Source of the DNA: MPNP01 sp963668325
GTDB lineage: Bacteria > Pseudomonadota > Alphaproteobacteria > Rhodobacterales > Rhodobacteraceae
Assembly (NCBI GenBank): GCA_963668325.1
Contig: OY764222.1
Location: 496,001-560,000, forward strand
DNA: 64,000 nucleotides
Reading direction: 5' to 3'
The translations under genes and the position numbers were made by a program. Position 1 is the stretch's first letter; each line of letters starts with the position of its first letter. The notes beneath the pieces are model-generated. The model did not search any database. It was not told the origin of the DNA and worked only from the letters and a program-made list of their open reading frames with translations. Below, one piece after another: positions 7,720 through 17,777 of the stretch.

Positions 7720-9008
7720 TAACCTACTACCTTAGAAAGATAACTTTCGACGATTTCCATAGTTTTATTTATCGGCTCTCCATCTACTTGTTCCAACATT
7801 TTCCCTTTCATGGCAAAAAATGAATTGAACTGTGGTTGGAGGGCCTTTTCTATCGCGTTTGATAGTTCTTCGGAAGTAGAAACAACTTGTGCACCCCCTA
7901 ATTCTGCTAATCTGTTGTAGGGTTCAACAAAATTTTCATAAAACTTACCATGTATAATTGGGCAACCCAATAGCGCTGGCTCATATGGGTTGTGTCCCCC
8001 GGACTGAATTAAAGACCCTCCAACAAAACAAGCTTTAGCGAGTTTATACCATAATCCCAATTCTCCTATGGTATCTGCTATGTAAACCTGATCCTTTTCT
8101 CCTGGTAGTATTCCTTCAGACCTAAGGGTTGAGTTTAAGCCTAAAGAGTTTAGTAACTTCTTTATTTCCTTGCCCCTATCAGGATAGCGAGGAGCGATTA
8201 TCAAAAGGGTATTATTTCCCAAGCGATTCAATAAAAGTTTATGTGCCTTGGCAATAATTTCTTCCTCACCTTCGTGGGTAGATGCAGCAATCCAAATTTG
8301 TTTGCTTCGGAAGTAATTTTTCAATTCATTTAGTTGTTCTTGATCAAAGGGAAGGGGTTTGGCTTCCTGTTTAATTTGCCCAGTTACAACTAACTTATCT
8401 TCCTTAACACCCAATTCAGTGTATCTTCCAAGGATTTCGGGAGATTGAACCAATAATAGGTCAAACTTATTCAATAGTTCTTGGGCTAGTCTGGGATATC
8501 TTTTCCAGCGATGAAAAGATTTTTGTGTCATCCTGCCATTGATCGAAAGTAGGGGTATCTTTCTGCGATTTACTTCCGTGATTAATGCTGGCCAAAATTC
8601 ACTTTCAATAACTAGCACAACCGATGGTTTCCAGTGCTTCAAAAATCTGTTGACACCAGCAAGGAAATCATAAGGAAGATACTGATGAGTTACATTATTT
8701 GGAACCTTGGAACTTAACAATCTTCCAGATGTAACAGTATTGGTGGTTAGAAGAAAATTTAACTCAGGGTACTTTATTGAGAACCTCTCTATCAAAGATA
8801 ATGCCAGGAGAGACTCTCCAATACTAGCCGCATGCAGCCAAATCAGTTTTCCATTGGGGCGTGCAACTGAGGGTATTCCAAGACGTTCACCGACCCGAGC
8901 ATGATCCTCCAGCCCTTTTGTCTTCCTGTAAAGAGAAACAATCCTTGCTATTCCAAGTGGAAACTTGGAGAAGAACAAATAGGAATTTAATAAAATGGAG
9001 TTTGACAC
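7719..9008 (-). CDS. waaA: 3-deoxy-D-manno-octulosonic acid (Kdo) transferase
   Basis: This GT30 enzyme adds Kdo from CMP-Kdo to the lipid A precursor, joining the LPS core to lipid A at the cytoplasmic face of the inner membrane. The 429 residues match the family. An N-terminal hydrophobic segment (about 5-20) anchors it; LHAASIGES places the catalytic Glu at residue 65; the C-terminal nucleotide-binding half shows GGSLIQSGGHNPYEPALLG. It ends against pnp and begins a large surface-glycan region to its right on the map. The start at 9008 is taken as the longest frame; ATG is followed by a hydrophobic N-terminus. Confidence 0.93.
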   Translation of the reverse strand: MSNSILLNSYLFFSKFPLGIARIVSLYRKTKGLEDHARVGERLGIPSVARPNGKLIWLHAASIGESLLALSLIERFSIKYPELNFLLTTNTVTSGRLLSSKVPNNVTHQYLPYDFLAGVNRFLKHWKPSVVLVIESEFWPALITEVNRRKIPLLSINGRMTQKSFHRWKRYPRLAQELLNKFDLLLVQSPEILGRYTELGVKEDKLVVTGQIKQEAKPLPFDQEQLNELKNYFRSKQIWIAASTHEGEEEIIAKAHKLLLNRLGNNTLLIIAPRYPDRGKEIKKLLNSLGLNSTLRSEGILPGEKDQVYIADTIGELGLWYKLAKACFVGGSLIQSGGHNPYEPALLGCPIIHGKFYENFVEPYNRLAELGGAQVVSTSEELSNAIEKALQPQFNSFFAMKGKMLEQVDGEPINKTMEIVESYLSKVVG

Positions 9009-9583
9009 CGCTACTAGTAACTTTTTATTATTAACTACTCTGTAAATCTATACGTAAGAGAATAGTAAATTCATTTAACCTGAAAGATAGCTGGAAACCT
9101 GATAGCTAAAATAGTGCATTACAGTTTTATCTTTGGAACCAAAATTACCTTTCTCTTTTGATTTACCAAAATTACTTGATGAGCAGTTAATTATGTTTCT
9201 TTTCTATACCCAGCGTTTACACATCTATATACTGTGAGAATAAAAATGGAACCCAAATCCAAGTATACAAAGAAAGGTGTTACTCATAAAAACAACTGAA
9301 ACAGTGATTCAAGCCTACTTTATGTAGCCGGAAATGATTTTGGTAATTTCTTTGTTTGAACTACATCCCAGATATTACATCACAACCAATTGATACTAAT
9401 TCGTTGTAAAAAAGAACTAGCTCTGACCTGTTGACTATAAACAACTTGAGGCAAGGAATTGCTAAGGATGTGAGTAGCTACACGGTATTTCCCTACCTAT
9501 CTTCTTATTTTGGTGCCAAAACTAATTTTGCGAACTATTATATAGATAATCCAAACATTGGCCCTGGTTAAAAAAGAGCACCT
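9009..9583. other. AT-rich intergenic region between waaA and the GT10 gene
   Basis: These 575 bases lie between divergently transcribed genes and must hold their promoters. I see no open frame, repeat or hairpin that I can support. Confidence 0.5.
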
Positions 9584-10759
9584 ATGATTTCGTCTCAAAA
9601 TCTTGCACCACAAAAGAGTGAAAATAAGGAATTGATTAGAGCACATATCTTTTCACCGCTTCAACCAGAATCCTTTTATCGACAAGCTCCCGGTTCGTAT
9701 CCTACTGTTGATGGAGTGCAATTTACAGTAGGTTTGGAGGTCCCAGATAAAATAGATGTATTGCTGGTTGTGGGTCGTGGTTCATTTTCGATTCCAACAA
9801 AATTACCCCGCGAGCGTACAGTTTTTTGCGAAGTGGAACCTGATGCAGTTAATCCAAGAAATTCCCGTTTTTTGAACCAGTTTGGTATCGTTGTAACCTC
9901 GAGTGAGAAGCAATTGAAGACTGAAAAATGGCAACAGTGTAATTTTAGCGGATGGTTTGTTGGGATGGAGTTTGCCGAGCAAGGAATAAAATTCAGAAAG
10001 GGATATGATTGGTTTAAAGAATTACCCCCCCCAAATAAGACCAGTAAGATTTCCATAGTAACAAGTGATAAAAACCGAAAAAAAAGACCCTATTATGAAA
10101 AGCGTTTAAAATTTATCAAGGAGTTACAGGAATTGATCCCAGATCACCTGGAATTATATGGCCGTGGCATTCGTTCCGTAGGCGATAAGGCTGAGGTCCT
10201 ATTACCATATAAGTACCATCTGGCTTTGGAAAATTGTACTGGTAAATATACGTGGACCGAAAAAATTTCAGATCCATTATTGTGCTGGTCTTACCCATTT
10301 TATTTTGGTTGTACAAACTTGGAGGAAGATATCCCAGCCAGTAGTTTTTCTTATGTTGATTTGCAAGATCCTCGTGGTGCAGCAGAAAAAATGGTACATG
10401 CAATTCAAAATCAACTTTGGGAACAATCTCTGGCATCAATTGAAGAAGCACGGGAACTAATGTTAAAGAAATTTAATATTATATTTAGGCTCGCTGAATT
10501 TGCTAAAATCGCTATGGAAAAAAACGTAAGTGTATGGCCTAAAAAACAACGATTAATAAGATCTGATCGTTCTCTCCGTCCGGATGGATATGGCAAGGGT
10601 ACCGTATTTGATTGGTTGTTAAGATCTTCTTTCATAATGATTGATCCAAAGATCGAATTGAGGCTCTCTGGATTACATTACTGGTATATGAACAAACGAC
10701 ATATAAGAAGGAAGAAAAAAATATTTGAGAAAGAGACGAAAAGCCGTTTACCAAGTTAA
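9584..10759 (+). CDS. GT10 family (alpha-1,3/1,4-) fucosyltransferase-like protein
   Basis: A 391-residue protein. Its C-terminal half has the GT10 donor-binding pattern: LALENCTGKYTWTEKISDP near residues 212-230 and YPFYFGCTNLEEDIP shortly after, equivalent to the conserved FENS...TEK...PIYWG region of bacterial fucosyltransferases. These enzymes move fucose from GDP-fucose onto GlcNAc or glucose in LPS or capsule. gmd and fcl, which make GDP-fucose, follow directly. A run of eight C (10025-10032) encodes LPPP at about residues 147-150 and is in frame at this length; loss or gain of one C would end translation soon after. No ribosome site is clear before the ATG. Confidence 0.8.
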   Translation: MISSQNLAPQKSENKELIRAHIFSPLQPESFYRQAPGSYPTVDGVQFTVGLEVPDKIDVLLVVGRGSFSIPTKLPRERTVFCEVEPDAVNPRNSRFLNQFGIVVTSSEKQLKTEKWQQCNFSGWFVGMEFAEQGIKFRKGYDWFKELPPPNKTSKISIVTSDKNRKKRPYYEKRLKFIKELQELIPDHLELYGRGIRSVGDKAEVLLPYKYHLALENCTGKYTWTEKISDPLLCWSYPFYFGCTNLEEDIPASSFSYVDLQDPRGAAEKMVHAIQNQLWEQSLASIEEARELMLKKFNIIFRLAEFAKIAMEKNVSVWPKKQRLIRSDRSLRPDGYGKGTVFDWLLRSSFIMIDPKIELRLSGLHYWYMNKRHIRRKKKIFEKETKSRLPS

Positions 10760-10902
10760 AATTAATCCTGAATATATCACTTTGTAAACAATGGACTATT
10801 TCATTACAGACAAAATCCATAGTTATCTAATCAAGTGACTTCAAAACTTGTTTTGGTAGGGAATGTTTTGCTAAATGAAATTATTAAATAGGTGTAGGAA
10901 TT

Positions 10903-11958
10903 TTGAAAAATAAAGTCGCCCTAATCACAGGGATAACAGGTCAGGATGGCGCATACCTATCTGAATACCTTTTGAAAAAAGGTTACCAAGTTCATGGGAT
11001 TAAAAGGCGCACATCATTATTCAATACGGCAAGAATAGATCACTTATTTGAAGGGGAGCCAGGATTATCTGGTCAATTTGTACTTCATCATGGGGATATG
11101 ACTGATAGTAGCAGTTTAATGCATGTTATAAACGCAACCAAGCCTCATGAAATATATAATTTGGCGGCTCAAAGCCATGTTGGAGTTTCGTTTGAAGAAC
11201 CAGAATACACTGCGAATTCAGATGCTCTTGGTACCTTACGCTTATTGGAAGCTATTCGAAATCTAGGATTGGAGCAAAGTACAAGGTTTTATCAAGCCTC
11301 AACTTCGGAATTATTCGGTAAGGCTCGGGAATTCCCCCAAACGGAAACTACTCCATTTTACCCAAGAAGTCCTTACGGAACTGCAAAGCTATATGCTCAC
11401 TGGATTACTATAAATTACCGGGAAGCCTATAACTTTTATGCTTGCAATGGGATTCTATTCAATCATGAGAGCCCATTACGAGGTGAAACATTTGTTTCAA
11501 GGAAAATTTCCCGAGGTTTAGTAAGGATAAAGCTTGGCCTGCAACAGAAATTAATTTTAGGCAATCTTGATGCAAAAAGGGATTGGGGACATGCTCGAGA
11601 TTACGTTCAAATGATGTGGTTGATCCTCCAGCAGGACAAACCTGAAGACTTTGTTATCGCAACAGGTAATCAATTTTCAGTCCGAGAATTTGTCCAAGAA
11701 ACTTCAAAAGTGTTAAATATGGATATAACCTTTAGTGGAAGGGGATTGGATGAAATTGGCTATGACAAATTTGGAAATGGAATTGTTTACGTAGATTCCA
11801 AGTATTTCAGACCAGCTGAGGTCAGTTCTTTACTAGGAGATGCCTCCAAAGCAAGAAAGAAACTGGGTTGGAAACCTAAAGTGGAATTTAAAGAACTTGT
11901 CAAGGAAATGGTTGAGGCAGATTTGGAAGCAGAAAAAAAGTCAATTTCCTGTAAATGA
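10903..11958 (+). CDS. gmd: GDP-mannose 4,6-dehydratase
   Basis: Converts GDP-D-mannose to GDP-4-keto-6-deoxymannose, the first step to GDP-L-fucose. The 351 residues match the family. The NADP-binding loop TGITGQDGAYL lies at residues 9-19, the catalytic Thr/Ser-Glu segment (STSELFG) near 133-139 and the Y-x-x-x-K pair (PYGTAKLYAHW) near 159-163. Start is TTG at 10903, placed well after GGTGTAGGA; no ATG fits. The stop overlaps the start of fcl by four bases (ATGA), so both enzymes are made together. Confidence 0.95.
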   Translation: MKNKVALITGITGQDGAYLSEYLLKKGYQVHGIKRRTSLFNTARIDHLFEGEPGLSGQFVLHHGDMTDSSSLMHVINATKPHEIYNLAAQSHVGVSFEEPEYTANSDALGTLRLLEAIRNLGLEQSTRFYQASTSELFGKAREFPQTETTPFYPRSPYGTAKLYAHWITINYREAYNFYACNGILFNHESPLRGETFVSRKISRGLVRIKLGLQQKLILGNLDAKRDWGHARDYVQMMWLILQQDKPEDFVIATGNQFSVREFVQETSKVLNMDITFSGRGLDEIGYDKFGNGIVYVDSKYFRPAEVSSLLGDASKARKKLGWKPKVEFKELVKEMVEADLEAEKKSISCK

Positions 11959-12890
11959 TTAATCTAAAGAATAGACGTGTATTTGTTGCTGGTCACAATG
12001 GTATGGTAGGGTCAGCGATAGTCCGGAGGCTTGCCGAGGAAGAGTGCACTATTTTAACCATCGATAGGACTGAACTTGATTTGACACGCCAAGAGCCTGT
12101 AGAACGATGGTTCAAACAAAATCAACCAGAATTTGTATTTCTAGCTGCTGCAAAAGTAGGTGGGATATTGGCAAACTCTCTTTATCCAGTTGATTTTTTA
12201 TCTGATAACTTGGCTATCGAGCTAAACGTTATTCGTAGTGCCGCCCAGCATAATGTTAAGAAACTATTGTTTCTAGGTTCATCTTGTATTTATCCAAAAT
12301 TTTCTAAACAACCAATTCAGGAAAACGACTTGCTTGAGGGCCAACTAGAAGCTACCAACGAGTGGTATGCAATTGCAAAAATTGCTGGCATTAAACTTTG
12401 CCAGGCTTATCGGAAACAGCTTGGTTTGGATTTTATTTCAGCAATGCCAACAAATCTATATGGCACCGGGGATAATTATCATCCAGAAAACAGCCATGTG
12501 CTAGCATCCTTGGTAAGGAAATTTTGTGAAGCAGTTGAGCAGGATAAAAAAAAGGTAACTGTTTGGGGGACAGGAACTCCCTTACGTGAGTTCCTGCATG
12601 TTAATGATTGTGCAGCCGGTTTAGTATTTCTAATGAAAAACTATACCGGCTATGAACATATTAATTTGGGATCAGGCGAAGAAATCTCCATTTCAGACCT
12701 TGCAGTGTTGATTGCAGGTTTATCTGGTTATACAAAAGAGATTATTTTCGATCCAAGCAAGCCAGATGGCACGCCTCGAAAACTCTTGGATTCTTCAAAC
12801 CTCCATTCCTTGGGATGGAGGCACAAATTAACTCTAGAAGAAGGTATTAGGGGAACGATTAAGGAATTTCTAAGTTTGAAAGAGGCCTGA
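11955..12890 (+). CDS. fcl: GDP-L-fucose synthase
   Basis: Epimerises and reduces the gmd product to GDP-L-fucose with NADPH. The 311 residues show the Rossmann loop VAGHNGMVGSAIVRRL near the N-terminus, SSCIYPKF, the catalytic YAIAKIAG, and the substrate-side PTNLYGTGDNY (canonical proteins have G-P-x-D-N-F here, so the loop is slightly divergent). It overlaps gmd by four bases. Its product feeds the GT10 protein upstream and the GT11 protein at 17778-18641. It ends four bases from the convergent GT25 gene. Confidence 0.95.
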   Translation: MINLKNRRVFVAGHNGMVGSAIVRRLAEEECTILTIDRTELDLTRQEPVERWFKQNQPEFVFLAAAKVGGILANSLYPVDFLSDNLAIELNVIRSAAQHNVKKLLFLGSSCIYPKFSKQPIQENDLLEGQLEATNEWYAIAKIAGIKLCQAYRKQLGLDFISAMPTNLYGTGDNYHPENSHVLASLVRKFCEAVEQDKKKVTVWGTGTPLREFLHVNDCAAGLVFLMKNYTGYEHINLGSGEEISISDLAVLIAGLSGYTKEIIFDPSKPDGTPRKLLDSSNLHSLGWRHKLTLEEGIRGTIKEFLSLKEA

Positions 12891-12894
12891 ACCT

Positions 12895-13641
12895 TTAATG
12901 TTTTTCAGATTTTATTCTTTTTCTAAAGGATTTTTTGTGAGAATAATACTCACAAAATAGACTTGCAAATCTCATTATCTCCTCTTTGAGGATAAGTTTC
13001 TCTAGTTTATTTTCAGTAATATAGGAAAACTTTTTTGCTTCCTCCTCATGAAAAACGATTTGAGGATTAAGTGTAAAAGTCTTCAAACCATGTAGAAAAT
13101 ATGCATGAAGTTCATCATCAATAGGTCCAGTAATTTCCGGTAAAATCTTCAGGAAATCTTTGGCCGCCTCTTTTGTAATTACATAACCCCAAGTCCCCTT
13201 TTCCCTAGATTTACTCAGTGATAAATGAAACCTATCATTCAATGGTACAAGGTTAACCAACCCTTTTGCCGTAAATCTGCTACCCAAAAAAACAATATCA
13301 AATCTAAGTGGTGCTTTCAAAAGAGTTTCTAGTGCTTTGGGGAATTCACTACTCACTCGTACATCATCCTCTAAAACAGCTATGATACTTTCGGAACTAT
13401 CAATCAACCACTTCAAAATCTTCCTATGACTGAGATTACATCCAATCTGACCAAGCGTTAATGACCGAAAGGAGTTTTTAATTTTAAAGTGCCGTGATGT
13501 GTTGGAATGACAAGATGGATCAATGTCCATCCAATCCACCCCCTCGACGAATTCGAACTCCTGAGAGATTTGATTTAATTGAGTTGAAATATACTGCCTT
13601 CGTTCTACCGCCCTGTTTAGATTGATGACAAAACATTTCAT
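12895..13641 (-). CDS. GT25 family LPS glycosyltransferase
   Basis: A 248-residue protein with the full GT25 pattern: N-terminal MKCFVINLNRAVERRQYI, then LGQIGCNLSHRKILKWL, then the metal-binding VLEDDVRV and RFDIVFLGSR. GT25 enzymes in Gram-negative bacteria add galactose or glucose to the LPS outer core or to host-like lacto-N sugars; the acceptor here cannot be told from sequence. It reads opposite to gmd-fcl and so has its own promoter, in the AT-rich 13642-14037 interval. Confidence 0.85.
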   Translation of the reverse strand: MKCFVINLNRAVERRQYISTQLNQISQEFEFVEGVDWMDIDPSCHSNTSRHFKIKNSFRSLTLGQIGCNLSHRKILKWLIDSSESIIAVLEDDVRVSSEFPKALETLLKAPLRFDIVFLGSRFTAKGLVNLVPLNDRFHLSLSKSREKGTWGYVITKEAAKDFLKILPEITGPIDDELHAYFLHGLKTFTLNPQIVFHEEEAKKFSYITENKLEKLILKEEIMRFASLFCEYYSHKKSFRKRIKSEKH

Positions 13642-14037
13642 AATATAAAAACAAAGGACCTTACTCGGATGTGGTGGATATTTGTATTTTATACATTCTA
13701 AAACACTAGCAAGGTCTATAAATTAGAGTTATCTCCATATTTTAGTAGTGTTTCATCTGTACTTTTGGCGAAAAAAGAACATCAATTGTGTATTAATAAA
13801 CAAAACTGTCTAACTTCAGACTCTACAAAATACAGGGTTTCTAATGGACTAAAAAAGATACAAAATAAATTGATTTCAATTGTATCGGTTAAAAAGAAAT
13901 AATAGGCTAATTTAATCCCACCAAGCCAGAGTCTCCATATTAAACTACAAATAATATTTTTCCTTTTCGATTACAAAACTTAGATTGTAATTTAAGTTCA
14001 TATCAATGCCTTCACTTGAATTAGGTAAAAATTACTG
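13642..14037. other. AT-rich divergent promoter region
   Basis: About 400 bases between the GT25 gene and galE, which read away from each other. It must drive both genes. No distinct hairpin or repeat was found. Confidence 0.5.
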
Positions 14038-15024
14038 ATGGATAATATTTTAGTCACTGGTGGAGCCGGGTATATAGGTTCACATGCCTGTAAGAAACTC
14101 AGAAAAATGGGGTACAACCCAATTACTTTTGATAGTTTAGTGACCGGATGGAAAGATGCTGTTCAATTTGGACCATTCGAGAAAGGTGATCTCCTAAAAC
14201 CTGATGACCTTGATCGGGTGTTTACAACTTGGCAACCAAAAGCAGTTTTACATTTTGCTGCACTCAGTGAGGTAGGGACTTCAGTAAAGGTTCCAGGATT
14301 GTACTGGAGAAATAATGTTATTGGTAGTTTGAATCTACTGGAAGCCATGGTTCGGGCAAAGTGTAGTAAGCTTGTCTTTTCTTCTACTTGCTCGATATAT
14401 GGGGAGAATGATAAAATTCTTGTTCAGGAGGACACTCCAACCAACCCCTTAAACCCATATGCTGCTTCCAAGAGGGCTGTTGAGGATATGATCGGTGGAT
14501 TCGTAAACGCGAAAGGTATAAATGTAATTCGGTTTAGGTATTTTAATGTAGCTGGAGCAGATCCAAAAGGAAGAATCGGAGAGTTCCACCGACCAGAAAC
14601 ACATCTGATCCCTTTAGTTCTGGAAAACATAAAATCTGAAAACGGGTTTATTGAAATTTTTGGCAATGAATACCCCACACCTGATGGTACTTGCATTCGA
14701 GATTTTATACATGTAGAAGATCTAGTGGATGCCCATTATCTAGGGCTTATGAGCCTTCTTGCGAGTGCTAGAAAAGATGAGGTATTCAATTTAGGTAACG
14801 GAAATGGATATAGTGTTCGGGAAGTAGTTAATTGTTGCTTAAAGGTAAGTAATAGAAAAATTCCAGTTGTAGTAAAATGCCATCGCCCTGGTGATGCTTC
14901 AGCAATCATAAGTGGCAGTAATAAAGCAAATCTCGTATTGGGGTGGAAATGTAAACATCCAGAAATCGAGAAAATTGTTGCTGACAGTTGGAATTGGGTC
15001 CTGAATGGAAGTTATAATCAATAA
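14038..15024 (+). CDS. galE: UDP-glucose 4-epimerase
   Basis: Interconverts UDP-glucose and UDP-galactose (some relatives also act on the N-acetyl forms), providing galactose for surface glycans. The 328 residues begin MDNILVTGGAGYIGSHACK, the NAD-binding loop; FSSTCSIYGE and PLNPYAASKRAVEDM supply the catalytic Ser/Thr and Y-x-x-x-K. FNLGNGNGYSVREVV and the C-terminal ADSWNW stretch are typical. Setting within a glycan locus suggests it serves the GT25 or another transferase rather than galactose catabolism. Confidence 0.92.
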   Translation: MDNILVTGGAGYIGSHACKKLRKMGYNPITFDSLVTGWKDAVQFGPFEKGDLLKPDDLDRVFTTWQPKAVLHFAALSEVGTSVKVPGLYWRNNVIGSLNLLEAMVRAKCSKLVFSSTCSIYGENDKILVQEDTPTNPLNPYAASKRAVEDMIGGFVNAKGINVIRFRYFNVAGADPKGRIGEFHRPETHLIPLVLENIKSENGFIEIFGNEYPTPDGTCIRDFIHVEDLVDAHYLGLMSLLASARKDEVFNLGNGNGYSVREVVNCCLKVSNRKIPVVVKCHRPGDASAIISGSNKANLVLGWKCKHPEIEKIVADSWNWVLNGSYNQ

Positions 15025-15338
15025 TTTCAGTGTTCAACTGGCCTCCCATATAAGATTTTCTATAAAGGGCTATTTTGGTTCTAATTCTAACAAGGGTGTG
15101 CACATACTCTCAACCATGGAATCTAATCATTTTCGTACCATAAGAAGTCCCGAATAGTAATATAAAAGTTTACCCCCCTGAAATTAACTGAAGGGGGAAG
15201 GGATTTTGAATTTACCCGGGGATAAGTAAAGTATCATCAGTTGAAATCTTAACAAAATCAATAGGATTCGATGAAATTTTCCTGGAAAACTAAAACTGCC
15301 CCAATAACCAGGTTCCTACTTTCAGGTATCTGACAACT
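15025..15338. other. Intergenic region after galE with a G/C hairpin
   Basis: Contains a stem of CCCCC (15173-15177) and GGGGG (15193-15197) around CTGAAATTAACTGAA, about 150 bases after galE. It is followed by AAGGGATTTTG, a weak T-run, and may be a terminator. Otherwise empty. Confidence 0.4.
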
Positions 15339-16136
15339 ATGAATTCTGTCAAATTTTCTGTTTCAGAACCCTTTCAGGCATATTACGACCAAATTGCCGA
15401 TATCCCGATAAATTATCAACATGGAAGCACACTACAATCAGGGCGTAACTTAATCAAGAAGTTGAAGATAAGTAAGACTGGCGGGGAAACAGTCGAAATT
15501 GTAGTAAAATCTTTTGCAATACCAAGTAGGTTTAAAGGGTTTATAAATTCTAACTTTCTACAAACTAAAGCTAAGAAGTCCTTTCTAAATGCAGAATACC
15601 TTTTGAATTTGGGAATTACTACCCCTGAACCAATTGCATGTATTGAACGAGTGACATTCAAATGTATCAAGGAAAGTTTCTATGTTTGCCGATTTTGGTA
15701 TCACAACTACAATTTAGGTGATTTCCTTTATAGCGGTGTATCTTCAGGGGTAGATACCCAACTTCTTCTAGAATGCCTTGCCAAATTCACAGCAGAACAG
15801 CACAATAAAGGAATACTTCATCTAGATTATAATCCAGGTAACATCCTAGCTAGGTTTAAGGATGGCTGTTTTAGTTTTGCGTTAGTAGATCTCAATAGGG
15901 TTAGAATTACAAATATCGGCAAGCGGGACCGGATAAGAGGATTAGTACGGCTTACCCCTGTTTCAGAAACGATTAGAATTATTGGTAAAGAATATTCAAA
16001 TCAGGTTGGTTATAATCCCGATGAGTTTTGCTCAAGGCTCGAAGCAGAACATCGTCGATTCTGGACAAGGAGGATTAGGTTTGAAAAATGGATTGGAGCC
16101 CTAAAAACAAAGGGCGCATATACAAAAAGTGGTTAA
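15339..16136 (+). CDS. Kdo/WaaP-family lipopolysaccharide kinase
   Basis: A 265-residue kinase-fold protein that probably phosphorylates LPS core sugars at the inner face of the inner membrane. VVKSFAIP holds the ATP-binding Lys (about residue 52); HLDYNPGNIL (about 162-171) is the catalytic loop with Asp and Asn; FALVDLNRVRI is the metal-binding motif in the D-L-N-R form typical of LPS kinases, in place of D-F-G of protein kinases. It sits alone between galE and manC on the same strand with gaps of 314 and 151 bases. Confidence 0.8.
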   Translation: MNSVKFSVSEPFQAYYDQIADIPINYQHGSTLQSGRNLIKKLKISKTGGETVEIVVKSFAIPSRFKGFINSNFLQTKAKKSFLNAEYLLNLGITTPEPIACIERVTFKCIKESFYVCRFWYHNYNLGDFLYSGVSSGVDTQLLLECLAKFTAEQHNKGILHLDYNPGNILARFKDGCFSFALVDLNRVRITNIGKRDRIRGLVRLTPVSETIRIIGKEYSNQVGYNPDEFCSRLEAEHRRFWTRRIRFEKWIGALKTKGAYTKSG

Positions 16137-16287
16137 AAATTAAGAATGAAAAATTATATCCCAGAGGGTGTTGCTACTTGTAGACAACCACAGGAAAATA
16201 ACCAGTTCCAAATAATTTCTTCCGAGCACAATTGGTCATAACCTGTTGGAGGTGACCTAAGCAATTTTCATTATATTTGATTGATTT

Positions 16288-17697
16288 ATGAATAAAAGAA
16301 TATACCCGATTATCCTCTGTGGTGGGGTTGGAAAGAGATTATGGCCTGTTTCACGACAATCATATCCGAAACAGTTCTCTAATTTCCAAGGAGTACATAG
16401 TTTATTTCAAAATACGGTGGAACTATTTTGCGACCACAGGTTTGAACTACCTCTTATTCTAACCAATAACGATTACAGATTTATAGTCGAAGATCAGTTA
16501 AATGAAATATCCGTAAGCAATTCCGGAATAATTATTGAACCATCTCATCGAGATACCGCACCAGCAATTTTGGCAGCAGCTTCGATCCTTAAAAGTAAAT
16601 CTGAAAACCCTATTTTGCTTATCCTCCCAGCAGATCATACATTTGGAAATAGGGTTGGGTTAAAGTCATTAATCTATCAAAATTCTAAGGTATTAGAAAA
16701 AGGGGATATTATTACATTTGGCATTAAACCTACTAGAATCGAAACAGGCTATGGTTGGATAGAGGCTTCAAAAAACAGGAATGCGAACAATGGGTTGCGT
16801 CGGGTTTTAAGTTTTCATGAGAAGCCAAAGCAAGAAATAGCAGAAAACTTTTACAACCAAGGGAATTTTCTCTGGAATTCAGGCATTTACCTTTTTACGG
16901 CAGAAACAATTATTGATACCTATAAAGAACACTCACCGAAACTAACGTCTTTAGTAAAGGCTTCTGTTATAAATTCTAGGAAAGACTTGAATTTCACACG
17001 CCTTGCGGAAAAACCTTGGGATGAAATTAAACCGATTTCAGTTGATTATGCGATTATGGAAAAAGCTTCCAATTTATCAGTAGCCCAATACGAATTCCCT
17101 TGGGATGACCTAGGAGATTGGAATGCCGTATGGCGTGAAAATGAAAAAGACAGAAATAATGTTGTTACCTACGGGTCTGTTTCGGCCACAAATTGTAGTG
17201 ATTCATATTTACGTTCTGGAAATCCAAAACAACATTTGGTTGCCTTAGGATGCAAGAATATGGTTGTTGTGTCCATGCCTGATGCAGTTCTTGTTTCGAG
17301 TAAAGACCAGGTTCAAGATATAAAAGAGGCTATAAACCAACTCTTCAAAGCAGGGCAACCCCAATCCTGGAAATTTCCAATTGAGAATAGAAATTGGGGA
17401 AAATTTGAATCATTATATTTAGAGGATAAGATTCAAATAAACCGCCTTGTAATTCAACCCGGTCAAAAAATTAATTTACAAAGGCACAATCTAATGACTG
17501 AACATTGGGTAGTCGTTAAAGGTGTAGCACAAATAACTTTAGGAACTGAACAACTCACTTTGACCGAAAATCAGTCTTTAAATATTCCCATAGGTGTAAA
17601 ACACAGTATTTCCAATACAACCAATCAACCGTTGATTGTAATGGAAATTCAAACGGGGAATAACCTGACCGATGATGATATTGAACGGTTTGAGTGA
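16288..17697 (+). CDS. manC: Mannose-1-phosphate guanylyltransferase / mannose-6-phosphate isomerase
   Basis: Makes GDP-mannose, the precursor for gmd. The 469 residues are the usual length of the bifunctional type. N-terminal LCGGVGKRLWPVSR (about 10-23) and YPKQF are the GTP/sugar-phosphate site; NFLWNSGIYLF and the NDP-sugar domain follow. The C-terminal cupin (from about 365) normally isomerises fructose-6-P. Its metal site usually reads H-H-H-R between Q and E-H-W; here it is LQRHNLMTEHW, keeping the Gln, first His and Glu but losing the following His pair. GVKHSI retains the last His. Isomerase activity is therefore less certain than guanylyl transfer. Confidence 0.92.
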   Translation: MNKRIYPIILCGGVGKRLWPVSRQSYPKQFSNFQGVHSLFQNTVELFCDHRFELPLILTNNDYRFIVEDQLNEISVSNSGIIIEPSHRDTAPAILAAASILKSKSENPILLILPADHTFGNRVGLKSLIYQNSKVLEKGDIITFGIKPTRIETGYGWIEASKNRNANNGLRRVLSFHEKPKQEIAENFYNQGNFLWNSGIYLFTAETIIDTYKEHSPKLTSLVKASVINSRKDLNFTRLAEKPWDEIKPISVDYAIMEKASNLSVAQYEFPWDDLGDWNAVWRENEKDRNNVVTYGSVSATNCSDSYLRSGNPKQHLVALGCKNMVVVSMPDAVLVSSKDQVQDIKEAINQLFKAGQPQSWKFPIENRNWGKFESLYLEDKIQINRLVIQPGQKINLQRHNLMTEHWVVVKGVAQITLGTEQLTLTENQSLNIPIGVKHSISNTTNQPLIVMEIQTGNNLTDDDIERFE

Positions 17698-17777
17698 TCC
17701 AAAAATAATTGAAAACTATTCGTTTTTAGGAGTAGTAGAAGGGGTTGCAACCAATTTCGTAAAGTATTCTCAATTAG

